From Spirochaetia bacterium UBA6919 (GTDB lineage Bacteria > Spirochaetota > UBA6919): a stretch of 54,016 bases of DNA. The notes under the pieces were generated by a model. It made no database searches and was not told where the DNA came from. It was given only the letters and a program-made list of their open reading frames with translations. The first letter of the stretch is position 1; every line of letters begins with the position of its first letter. Below are positions 45,455-53,301 of this stretch, in pieces. A program made the translations under genes and the position numbers. Location: positions 477 to 54,492 of the forward strand of contig DKAT01000062.1 in NCBI GenBank assembly GCA_002450905.1, written 5' to 3'.

Positions 45455-45611
45455 TATTATTTTATTTTAATGGGTGTTAAGATTTCAGTATCCAATTATC
45501 GAAACAAAGTATTGTAATTGAATTATACTCATCAATAAATAGAAGTTTAAGACTTGATAATCTGTATGATTTATCTGGAAATAATTTTAGTTTTATTAAA
45601 GAGGTAATATT

Positions 45612-46238
45612 ATGAATCAAAAATCAAAAGAGCACTGGGAAACCGTATATGATACTATAGATACAGAAGATTTAATGTGGCATGAGGAAAAACCTGGCCC
45701 CTGCTTAGACTTAATATTAAAATACCAGATAAATCTGATTGAACCTATATTAATCATTGGTGCAGGCTCAACAACCCTTATCGACACACTTCTTGAGAAG
45801 GGATATACCAATATTATTGCAACTGACATCAGTGAAAATGCCTTTATTAAATTAAAAGAACGTCTGGGTAATCAAGCCAACAAGGTTCAATGGATCGTTG
45901 ATGATCTCACTAAGCCAAAAGAAATAAATCAACTCAAAGATATTGCATTCTGGCACGATCGGGCGGTACTTCATTTCTTTCTCGATGACCAGGACAAGAA
46001 ATCTTATAAGGATACCTTAAATAAAGTATTAAAAACTGGAGGTCATGCAGCCATCTCGACATTCTCATTAAAAGGGGCAACCTACTGCAGCGGTTTAAAG
46101 GTCAATCAATACGATGAAAATACCTTACAAGACTTTCTTGGAAAAGATTTTGAATTACTTGAATCCTTTGATTATCTTTATCATACACCAACTGGACTTC
46201 CTAAACCCTATATTTATACATTATTTAAAAAACTATAA
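45612..46238 (+). CDS. class I SAM-dependent methyltransferase
   Basis: A 208-residue Rossmann-type methyltransferase. The SAM-binding motif I is ILIIGAGSTTLIDTLLEKGY, motif II ends in IIATDISENAFIKLKERL, and the acidic motif is VDDLTKP. FWHDRAVLHFFLDDQDKKSY resembles the post-motif of thiopurine-type and tellurite-resistance-like methyltransferases. The N-terminal WETVYDT-x7-WHEEKPGP stretch also fits small-molecule methyltransferases. The substrate is unknown. SD AGAGGT precedes the ATG. Confidence 0.88.
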   Translation: MNQKSKEHWETVYDTIDTEDLMWHEEKPGPCLDLILKYQINLIEPILIIGAGSTTLIDTLLEKGYTNIIATDISENAFIKLKERLGNQANKVQWIVDDLTKPKEINQLKDIAFWHDRAVLHFFLDDQDKKSYKDTLNKVLKTGGHAAISTFSLKGATYCSGLKVNQYDENTLQDFLGKDFELLESFDYLYHTPTGLPKPYIYTLFKKL

Positions 46239-46439
46239 CAGATTAACTTACTTTACACACTCTAAAATCTATTTAATACAGGAAATTCAATGGTTATTAA
46301 AATAATTATTTTCATTTTGTAGGGGTGATGATTTTGGGATGGGGTGACGAAAAATATTGATTACTTGTCTTAATAATTTGTTATTGTTAAATTAAATGAT
46401 TAATATATATTTTGATATTCGATCATAGAGGTTTTAAAA

Positions 46440-47480
46440 TTGTCAGAAAACGAATCGAATAAATTTGATGATTTATCAAATAAGATGTCAGAATTAATTG
46501 AAACGGATATAAGTTATACTAACTTTGATGAAAATATTAATTTTATTGAGGCTCAGAATACCAAAAATGAAATTTTAGAATATCTTCAGAACATCCTAGA
46601 TTTAATTAATAGCCCTGATAATGACTTAAAAGAAGATCTGAATAATCAAGCACTCATTGATTTAGAAAATTTTTTAAATAGTGTTGAAATAACTATGGAT
46701 GGTATTAAGACCCTAATTAAAAGTGGTATAAGTCAACCAAGTTTCAAACAAAGCAGAGAAAATTATATCAAATCCTTAAAAACACAAAATAATAATAATA
46801 GAAAGCATTTTCTGAGTATTGCGAATAGTATTAAATTAAATAGGGTAAATAAATTAGTTGATAAGCAAGTACCTGGAGAATATAATGAGCAACTGGATAA
46901 AATATTAAAAGATGCTGAAACTAACTTAAAAAGTATTGAAAAAATTAGAGAAGCATCTCAAAAGCATAGTATGGATCAAGGAACCGATAGAAGTAAACAA
47001 AATTTTGAAATGTTAAAAAATAAACATGATAAATATTCAAGAGGATGGTTCATTGCGTTTATTATTTCTGCTATATTATTATTTATAGCAATCGGATATT
47101 CAATATGGAGAAACTGGGATAATAATTTAAAATCTATTGATGGTATTATCAAGATTCTTTTTCAAAAGATTTTACTTATCTCTTCAACAATAATTTCTTT
47201 AAAAATATGTCTTAATAAATATAATATAGAAAGAAATTTATATATTTTATATGACCACAGATCAACTGTTTTAAACCAATATGAAGTATTCGAAAATGCT
47301 ATTGGTAACGAGGATGAGAATGACAAAAGTGCTAAAAATGAATTTAGGCTTGAGATAGCTAAATATATCTTTTCTGATCCCAATACAGGATATATTGCAG
47401 ATAATAAAGATGATAGCCTAAGTATTAATCCTGTCATAAAAGTGATTGAAAAAATTGTTTCAAAAAATAAAATTCTATAA
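46440..47480 (+). CDS. coiled-coil protein with two membrane helices, unknown
   Basis: A 346-residue protein. The first 200 residues are helical, acidic and coiled-coil-like with no signal peptide. Two hydrophobic helices at about 200-222 and 235-258 flank a short loop, and a C-terminal cytoplasmic domain (about 265-346) contains LYDHRSTVLNQYEVF and a conserved-looking IFSDPNTGYI. This layout, a helical bundle, a hairpin in the membrane and a tail ending near a phosphate-like turn, occurs in uncharacterised bacterial proteins, but I cannot name the family. The start is TTG at 46440 with AGAGG upstream. Confidence 0.75.
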   Translation: MSENESNKFDDLSNKMSELIETDISYTNFDENINFIEAQNTKNEILEYLQNILDLINSPDNDLKEDLNNQALIDLENFLNSVEITMDGIKTLIKSGISQPSFKQSRENYIKSLKTQNNNNRKHFLSIANSIKLNRVNKLVDKQVPGEYNEQLDKILKDAETNLKSIEKIREASQKHSMDQGTDRSKQNFEMLKNKHDKYSRGWFIAFIISAILLFIAIGYSIWRNWDNNLKSIDGIIKILFQKILLISSTIISLKICLNKYNIERNLYILYDHRSTVLNQYEVFENAIGNEDENDKSAKNEFRLEIAKYIFSDPNTGYIADNKDDSLSINPVIKVIEKIVSKNKIL

Positions 47481-47617
47481 AAGATATTTTTGTATTAGAG
47501 ATATTCCTAAGGCTGGTTGAGAGATCGTTTGTGGTTGAGATTCAGAAACCATTTGAGAATAAAGGAATGGGGAATTCCGTATTCAAGAATCTATTAGTGA
47601 CAATGACAGGGGATTAT

Positions 47618-47747
47618 GCAAGGCTGAAGCCTTGCCCTACGTTTGTTGTGAAAATAGAATGGAGATTCTGAATCAAGTTCAGAATTACTAATTTGGTACA
47701 GGATGACAAATTAGGGTATCCATCCTAAGCTTCTCCCCAGAGAGAAG
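47618..47747. repeat. cluster of four inverted repeats
   Basis: Four distinct perfect stems of 8, 8, 8 and 6 bp lie within 130 bp, spaced by short loops (2-11 bases). They look like remnants of repetitive extragenic palindromes rather than one terminator, since no stem is followed by a T tract. Confidence 0.7.
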
Positions 47748-47826
47748 GGACAATTTGAAGGATTACAACCGTAATGGATTTATAGCGATAGAGCTGTAAA
47801 TTGCTTATGATTTCTTAATCGTTTTT

Positions 47827-47853
47827 CCCATACTTCTCCCATGATTTTCCCAT
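47827..47853. repeat. CCCAT x3 iteron, 11-bp spacing, copy C
   Basis: CCCAT at 47827, 47838 and 47849, spaced exactly 11 bp. The spacer order differs from copy A, but the same spacer GATTTT appears in both, as if units had been shuffled. Confidence 0.75.
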
Positions 47854-47938
47854 GAAAGGGGTGTTCGGTATAAAGAACTTAATTTATTTTTAATTTTATT
47901 ATATATTCTGTATATCTTTCATGACTAGCTGATTTATA

Positions 47939-49159
47939 ATGACAAAACTTCTTGTTTCAAAATGTCTATTACCCATCACCCGTGATCCCATTAAAAACGG
48001 ATGCCTTGTTCTGAATGGGGATATCATCCTTAGTATGGGTTCTTATCATGATCTGAAACATGATTACCCTGAAGCACTTATTGAAGATCACTCCGATGAA
48101 ATCATTCTGCCAGGATTTGTCAATTGTCACACCCATCTTGATCTCACTGCACTGGGATCTTTAAAGAGTCATTCTTATTCGTTTACAAAATGGATCAAAG
48201 AATTAATAAAATTAAAATCATCTCTCCCTGAGCCTGAAATAATATCAGGAATTCAAAATGGAATAAATACTCTATGGGACAGTGGTGTAGTTGCAGTTGG
48301 AGATATCAGCTCAGATTATAAATCCTTTAATTATTTGTCTAATACATCTATGACGGGACGTGTATACTATGAATATTTATCCCTCAAACCAGAAGATATC
48401 CTACCACGTTTTGAAAATCTAAAAAAATCCATAGAATCATTAATATCACCCAGTAATCACCCCATTGATATTGGTATTTCCCCCCACTCCACCTATACTC
48501 TTCATCCAAATGCCTTTGAAACTATTTTCCAGTACATAAGAAATAATCATTATCATTCAACAATCCATGTCGGTGAAAGTATCGATGAAATGAGATTCTT
48601 CTCTGATAGGATAGGAGAACTATTTGAATTTATCAACTCAATATTTCCTGTGGATAAAAGTATTACAAACACGACACCCCTCACATATCTTTATAATAAC
48701 AGCTTCTTGGATCACGACATGATGATTATCCATTTAAATATCCTGGATAAAAAGGAGATAAAAATATTAAAAGATCTAAATCTATCGGTAGTTCACTGTC
48801 CACGAAGTCATGATTATTTTAATCACCCTCCCTTCCAGTTAGAAATGCTACTAAATGAACAGATTAATATTGCTATTGGGACAGATTCAATTGCAAGCAA
48901 TGAGGATTTAAACTTCTTCCGTGAACTCCAGAGAATGTATACCAAATATCCCTTTCTCACTTATGATAAAATAATTCATATGGCAACTATATCAGGCTCC
49001 CATGCAATGAAATTAAGAAATGGACTGGGAGAAATCTCGCTGGGGAAACCATATCATTTAATTGCTGTAAAAATAAATGAAAATATTTCGAATCCCTATG
49101 AAAATATCATTTTTAATAATCGCCCTGTGAGTCATATTTTCTCAAGTCATTTCAATTAA
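47939..49159 (+). CDS. amidohydrolase, possible aminodeoxyfutalosine deaminase
   Basis: A 406-residue metal-dependent hydrolase of the cytosine/adenosine deaminase-like amidohydrolase group. The metal site is visible as HTH in GFVNCHTHLDL, a His in TIHVGES, a His in MIIHLN and an Asp in IGTDSIASNEDLN. The FTKWIKELIKL stretch and the order of sites resemble aminofutalosine deaminases (MqnX), and mqnD is in the same window, so a role in menaquinone synthesis is attractive. This is an inference; related guanine or chlorohydrolase-type enzymes share the same motifs. No SD is evident before the ATG. Confidence 0.75.
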   Translation: MTKLLVSKCLLPITRDPIKNGCLVLNGDIILSMGSYHDLKHDYPEALIEDHSDEIILPGFVNCHTHLDLTALGSLKSHSYSFTKWIKELIKLKSSLPEPEIISGIQNGINTLWDSGVVAVGDISSDYKSFNYLSNTSMTGRVYYEYLSLKPEDILPRFENLKKSIESLISPSNHPIDIGISPHSTYTLHPNAFETIFQYIRNNHYHSTIHVGESIDEMRFFSDRIGELFEFINSIFPVDKSITNTTPLTYLYNNSFLDHDMMIIHLNILDKKEIKILKDLNLSVVHCPRSHDYFNHPPFQLEMLLNEQINIAIGTDSIASNEDLNFFRELQRMYTKYPFLTYDKIIHMATISGSHAMKLRNGLGEISLGKPYHLIAVKINENISNPYENIIFNNRPVSHIFSSHFN

Positions 49160-49272
49160 TTAATTCAAAAAATTATGATTTTTTTGTTATTTTTTTTGCC
49201 AATTCCCCATTTTAACATTAAATTCCTATATCGGGTAGAAAGATAATTTTGTAAGGGATATAGAGTAATCAA

Positions 49273-50745
49273 ATGAATATTGTCAGGAAACTTTATTTTA
49301 TAGTATCATTAATTTTACTTACTGCAGTAAGCGGATATTCGAAAGATGAATTTTATTATTATAAACATATCTATATTGATTCCAAAGGATTTATCCAAAC
49401 ACAAGATCAATATCAACGCCATTTTGGACATTTTCTCTATACAATCGGTAATCAGGACGTTTATCGGGTCAAGTTTCGAGATAACAGAGTAATAGAATAT
49501 TACAAACAAATGCGGTCCTATTATATTGTTCACAACGATGATGGCAGAGTCAGAGAACTAAACGAAGGCAGGTTGGTCCGAAAACGTGCAACGGTCAATA
49601 AAGGAGGGAAGTTCTTTCCAAACGCTCCAGTCATAGTTAATTACCGTGAAGTCTCCCACATCTATCGGTATGACAAAGAAGGATATGTCATTAAAATAGA
49701 CCACTTCAACCTCAGTGAAGATAGCCAAAAATATCGTTATTTCCCCATAGGAAAAACAGATATGTCATATGACTCCAATAAAAATGTCATCAAAGAAGAG
49801 GCATATGATAAGAATGATAAGTTAATTTCAAAATCTCTTTATCAATATAATAATGCTAATAAAATTATCTCAAAACAATTTTTTAAAAACAATAAACTAA
49901 CTGCCCAATATTTTTATGAATACAACCAAAACAACCAGCCTGTTCTCCGAAAGGATTACTATAATAGTAAATTAATCTCACTAATCCATTATAACTATGA
50001 TAAAAATGGCAATTTAACCTCTATTGATCCTAAAATCTTCAAAACCCCTTACTACAAAACAAATGATAAGAATCAGTTTGGATCAATTAATTTCACAGAA
50101 GGTATCACACAAAGAGGCGTTCAATTTAATCCCCAGGGACAAATCATCAATCTAAAGGGCATTCTTCCCAATATTCAAAGTTATATCAGCTATAACCTAA
50201 AGCTTATTCCATCCAATATAAGTGGTGTCTCATTTATTATTGATACATCATTTATCAATTATTCTGCAAAAGATCATACCCGGCTCAATTCAGTTAAATT
50301 ATGGCTTACACCCCGTGGTCAGGAATTAAAGGTCGAGTGGTTTAATCAGAAGGGTGAAGAGCTATACCATAAAATTCCAAAGCAAATCAGAACTACGCAA
50401 CCCCTCAAGGTAATTAATCTTTTAAATATCAAACACCTGATCCTTGGACAAGTCCTTACTAAAAATGCATCTAAAAAAGTTTTGAAAAAAAATAAAGAAA
50501 TCCCAATTACAAGAGAAATTATAGTAGAAATTTATGATAAAAAAGAACAGCGGGAATGGTGTTATTTTGGTGCTGGATATTATTTTTATCTCATCCAATT
50601 CTCAGATAAAGCAAAAGAGTACAATAAAATACATATTCTTAAAGCAGGTTTTCAATATGAAACAATCCATTTTGTTATGGACAAAAATAAAACAATTATA
50701 AATTTAAATCCAACTTACCTGAAACAGGTGAATATCGTAAATTAA
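49273..50745 (+). CDS. secreted YD-like repeat protein, unknown function
   Basis: A 490-residue protein with a signal peptide (about 1-23, IVSLILLTAVSGYS). Residues about 150-260 hold at least five units of about 20-25 residues such as SLYQYNNANKIISKQFF and HYNYDKNGNLTSI, resembling degenerate YD or YwqK-type repeats. The regions on both sides are beta-rich with many Tyr and Lys, and no enzyme motif is visible. The 269-residue protein at 1434-2243 has the same style and may be a distant paralogue. It begins about 110 bp after the amidohydrolase gene. Confidence 0.75.
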   Translation: MNIVRKLYFIVSLILLTAVSGYSKDEFYYYKHIYIDSKGFIQTQDQYQRHFGHFLYTIGNQDVYRVKFRDNRVIEYYKQMRSYYIVHNDDGRVRELNEGRLVRKRATVNKGGKFFPNAPVIVNYREVSHIYRYDKEGYVIKIDHFNLSEDSQKYRYFPIGKTDMSYDSNKNVIKEEAYDKNDKLISKSLYQYNNANKIISKQFFKNNKLTAQYFYEYNQNNQPVLRKDYYNSKLISLIHYNYDKNGNLTSIDPKIFKTPYYKTNDKNQFGSINFTEGITQRGVQFNPQGQIINLKGILPNIQSYISYNLKLIPSNISGVSFIIDTSFINYSAKDHTRLNSVKLWLTPRGQELKVEWFNQKGEELYHKIPKQIRTTQPLKVINLLNIKHLILGQVLTKNASKKVLKKNKEIPITREIIVEIYDKKEQREWCYFGAGYYFYLIQFSDKAKEYNKIHILKAGFQYETIHFVMDKNKTIINLNPTYLKQVNIVN

Positions 50746-50832
50746 TAATCAAATTTCATCCCATAGAACAGGTTAATCTCCCTATTCATAATATAAAAAT
50801 AGTTTAATGAATCCCAGTCAAAGAGGAATATT

Positions 50833-51558
50833 TTGAGGCTACTAAGTGTTAATATTGATCATATTGCAACTCTTCGTCAGGCAAGGATGACACAATACCC
50901 TGACCCTGTCATCGCTGCTGGTATCTGTGAACTCGCTGGAGCAGATGGTATCACGTTTCACCTCAGAGAAGATAGACGTCATATACAAGACCGCGATGTC
51001 CGTTTAATAAAGGAAATAAGTAATCTCAGACTTAATTTCGAAATGGCTGCATCCGATGAAATGCTTAACATCGCTAAAAATATCAAACCCTTTCAGATTA
51101 GTCTAGTCCCCGAAAAACGACAGGAACTCACCACAGAAGGAGGCTTAGATGTCATTAAGCAAATATCCTTTCTAAAATCCTTCGCTCAAATTATAAAAGA
51201 AAATGATATCCGGCTTTGTATATTCGTAGATCCAGATTTAAAACAAATCGATGCATGTAAAGAAATCAATGCAGATTATATAGAAATCCACACTGGAACC
51301 TACTGCGACGCAAAATCCCCTAAAGACATTCAAAATGAATTAAATAAAATTATCACCGCCTCAAAACACGCAAAGGAACTGGGATTAGGAGTCAATGCTG
51401 GTCATGGAATTTATTATCATAACGTAAAACCACTGGCAAATATCAAAGAAATAGAAGAATTTAGTATTGGACATGGGATTATCTCAAGAGCAGTTATTGT
51501 AGGACTTGAAACAGCCGTCAGAGAAATGAAATCTCTAATTCAATATATCAGCTTGTAA
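50833..51558 (+). CDS. pdxJ: pyridoxine 5'-phosphate synthase
   Basis: PdxJ condenses 1-deoxyxylulose 5-phosphate with 3-amino-2-oxopropyl phosphate to give pyridoxine 5'-phosphate. The 241-residue TIM barrel starts with LLSVNIDHIATLRQARM and has GADGITFHLREDRRHIQDRDV, LNFEMAASDEM, SLVPEKRQELTTEGGLDV, IEIHTGTYC and LGVNAGHGIYYHNV, all diagnostic and including catalytic His and Glu. The start is TTG at 50833, with AGAGGAA upstream; no ATG fits. Confidence 0.96.
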   Translation: MRLLSVNIDHIATLRQARMTQYPDPVIAAGICELAGADGITFHLREDRRHIQDRDVRLIKEISNLRLNFEMAASDEMLNIAKNIKPFQISLVPEKRQELTTEGGLDVIKQISFLKSFAQIIKENDIRLCIFVDPDLKQIDACKEINADYIEIHTGTYCDAKSPKDIQNELNKIITASKHAKELGLGVNAGHGIYYHNVKPLANIKEIEEFSIGHGIISRAVIVGLETAVREMKSLIQYISL

Positions 51559-51580
51559 TCTCTAAATAATTCACAGATTT

Positions 51581-51871
51581 TCAACTAACTTTAGAAATTT
51601 CAACCCGAATCCCGATACTCGATATCAGATCAGCAGCAATGTTAGCATCCTCTCTCAGAGCAATCATCACTTTGGACTTCCCTTTGACATGAATTTCCTG
51701 GGCAATATGTTCTGCTAATTCATAAGAACAGCATGTAGCCTTCTGAATAATATAAATCACCTGGTCAAAAGTATTATATTCGTTATCATAAACTATCACC
51801 CAATAAAGATCATTCTTGCCAGAATCCTCCAAATCCTTTTCAAGATGCGAATCAAATCCATCCAATGACAT
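51581..51871 (-). CDS. ClpS-like Clp protease adaptor
   Basis: A 96-residue protein of the ClpS family, adaptors that bring N-degron substrates to ClpAP/ClpCP. Family features are the strand and loop WVIVYDNEYNTFDQVI (usual form: NDD-x-T/N-T), a helix with CCSYELAEHIAQEIHVKGKSKV, and a final strand. The N-terminal 20 residues are acidic and flexible. The degron-binding loop is divergent, so specificity may differ. SD AGGAGA precedes the ATG. No clp protease gene is adjacent. Confidence 0.8.
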   Translation of the reverse strand: MSLDGFDSHLEKDLEDSGKNDLYWVIVYDNEYNTFDQVIYIIQKATCCSYELAEHIAQEIHVKGKSKVMIALREDANIAADLISSIGIRVEISKVS

Positions 51872-51895
51872 GGGTATCTCCTAAAAATATAATAA

Positions 51896-52888
51896 TTATC
51901 TGTTCATAACTGGTAAAAAATCCCTGAACGGTGGTAAATTATCAAGAGTATCAAAATATTTATGGTTCTTCCCTTGATAACAATCTATTTTCTCAAGATA
52001 TTCGTCAATAAGGGTATTAAACTGCCCCTTCCCTAAATGCCAGCTTGGAGCAATGAGAATATCCAATGGACCCAAACCAAATAGCCTCTGAATCACAACC
52101 CGCGGTGAAAGAAGTTCTAAGGATGAAGACACCAGATCTAAATACTCCTCAAGGCTTGGGAGGGTAAATTCTCCATTCTCATACATCTTCTTCATAATTG
52201 TATTTTTAACCACATGAAGTTGATGTATTTTTATCCCATCTATATCTAAATCAGCTAGATATTTTATAGTATCAAGCATCATTTCCTTCGTCTCAAAGGG
52301 AAGCCCGTGGATTACATGCACACAAATATGAATCCCCTTCCTCTGTCTGGTCTTATGATATGTCTCATGGAACTCCTTTAAACCATGTCCTCGATTAATA
52401 TAATCCAAAGTCTTGTCATGCATCGATTGTAAGCCATACTCAATCCACAAATGTGTCTTCTGAGCAAGATCTTCTAGCAGATCCAGTGTTTCATCAGAGA
52501 CACAATCAGGACGAGTCCCAATAGATAATCCCACAACATCAGGATGAGACAGAGCCTCTTTATACATGGGCTCCAGATTTTCAACCCTGTCATAAGTATT
52601 TGAAAACGGCTGGAAATAAGCAATAAATTTCTTAGCCCCATAACGAATTCTCTGATAATCCATCCCTTCATTTAATTGCTGGGTAATAGTTTTCTTAACC
52701 TCCACCGTACCTGGTTTAAAACTATCATTATTACAATAAATACATCCCCCACGTCCCTTCGACCCATCCCGATTGGGGCAAGTAAATCCCCCATCCACAC
52801 AAACTTTAAATATCCGCTCCCCAAATACATTCTTCAAATAGCGACCAAAATTATGATATCGCTTATTATTAATTGATTTATATATCAT
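51896..52888 (-). CDS. radical SAM protein, YhcC-like (TIGR01212 type)
   Basis: A 330-residue radical SAM protein of the YhcC family. The cluster motif is the family-specific CPNRDGSKGRGGCIYC, preceded by FKVCVDGGF. YFQPFSNTYDRVENLEPMYKEAL, GLSIGTRPDC and WIEYGLQSMHDKTLDYINRGH give the SAM-barrel core, and HVIHGLPFETKEMMLDTI follows. The biological reaction of the family is not established to my knowledge. I chose ATG 52888 because GAAGGTAAA lies just upstream; the longer frame starts at TTG 52903 inside that SD. Confidence 0.9.
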   Translation of the reverse strand: MIYKSINNKRYHNFGRYLKNVFGERIFKVCVDGGFTCPNRDGSKGRGGCIYCNNDSFKPGTVEVKKTITQQLNEGMDYQRIRYGAKKFIAYFQPFSNTYDRVENLEPMYKEALSHPDVVGLSIGTRPDCVSDETLDLLEDLAQKTHLWIEYGLQSMHDKTLDYINRGHGLKEFHETYHKTRQRKGIHICVHVIHGLPFETKEMMLDTIKYLADLDIDGIKIHQLHVVKNTIMKKMYENGEFTLPSLEEYLDLVSSSLELLSPRVVIQRLFGLGPLDILIAPSWHLGKGQFNTLIDEYLEKIDCYQGKNHKYFDTLDNLPPFRDFLPVMNR

Positions 52889-53301
52889 TTTATTTACCTT
52901 CAAAAATAATTAATATTCGAAGGGGATAATTAAAAAAATTATTTAATATCTATACACTAAAATATTCTTAATTAAAATTTAATAAATATTAAATGACCAA
53001 CCCTAACTATTCATTCAAAGGACTATACACCATTTAATCATATCAATTAAAAAAAATATTAGTCTATCTCAAAACCCCTTCAAAATATATCTTATTAAGA
53101 TACAAAATAATTATCGATCAAATTCTATTTAACAGAACATTTAACCGATAATATTCTATTAAATAAGCTAATATTTTTTTATAAAAAATACAAGTAGTTT
53201 ATAAGAGGACTCACTAAGAAATTTATCCTTGAATCACAAAATATTATTAAAATTATTGAAATATCTATTTTATGTGTTAAACTATATAGTTTAGGAAAGT
53301 T
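52889..53301. other. AT-rich intergenic region, divergent
   Basis: About 410 bp between the YhcC-like gene and the gene at 53302. It is very AT-rich and should hold the promoters of both. I see no ORF, repeat or structured RNA that stands out. Confidence 0.4.

Larger units (their letters stand above)
47481..47938. other. long intergenic region packed with palindromes
   Basis: About 460 bp without a gene. Four perfect inverted repeats follow one another: GCAAGGCT/AGCCTTGC (47618-47635), ATTCTGAA/TTCAGAAT (47665-47685), CTAATTTG/CAAATTAG (47688-47714) and CTTCTC/GAGAAG (47730-47747). Copy C of the CCCAT iteron follows at 47827. Base composition here is less AT-rich than in other gaps. Confidence 0.7.
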
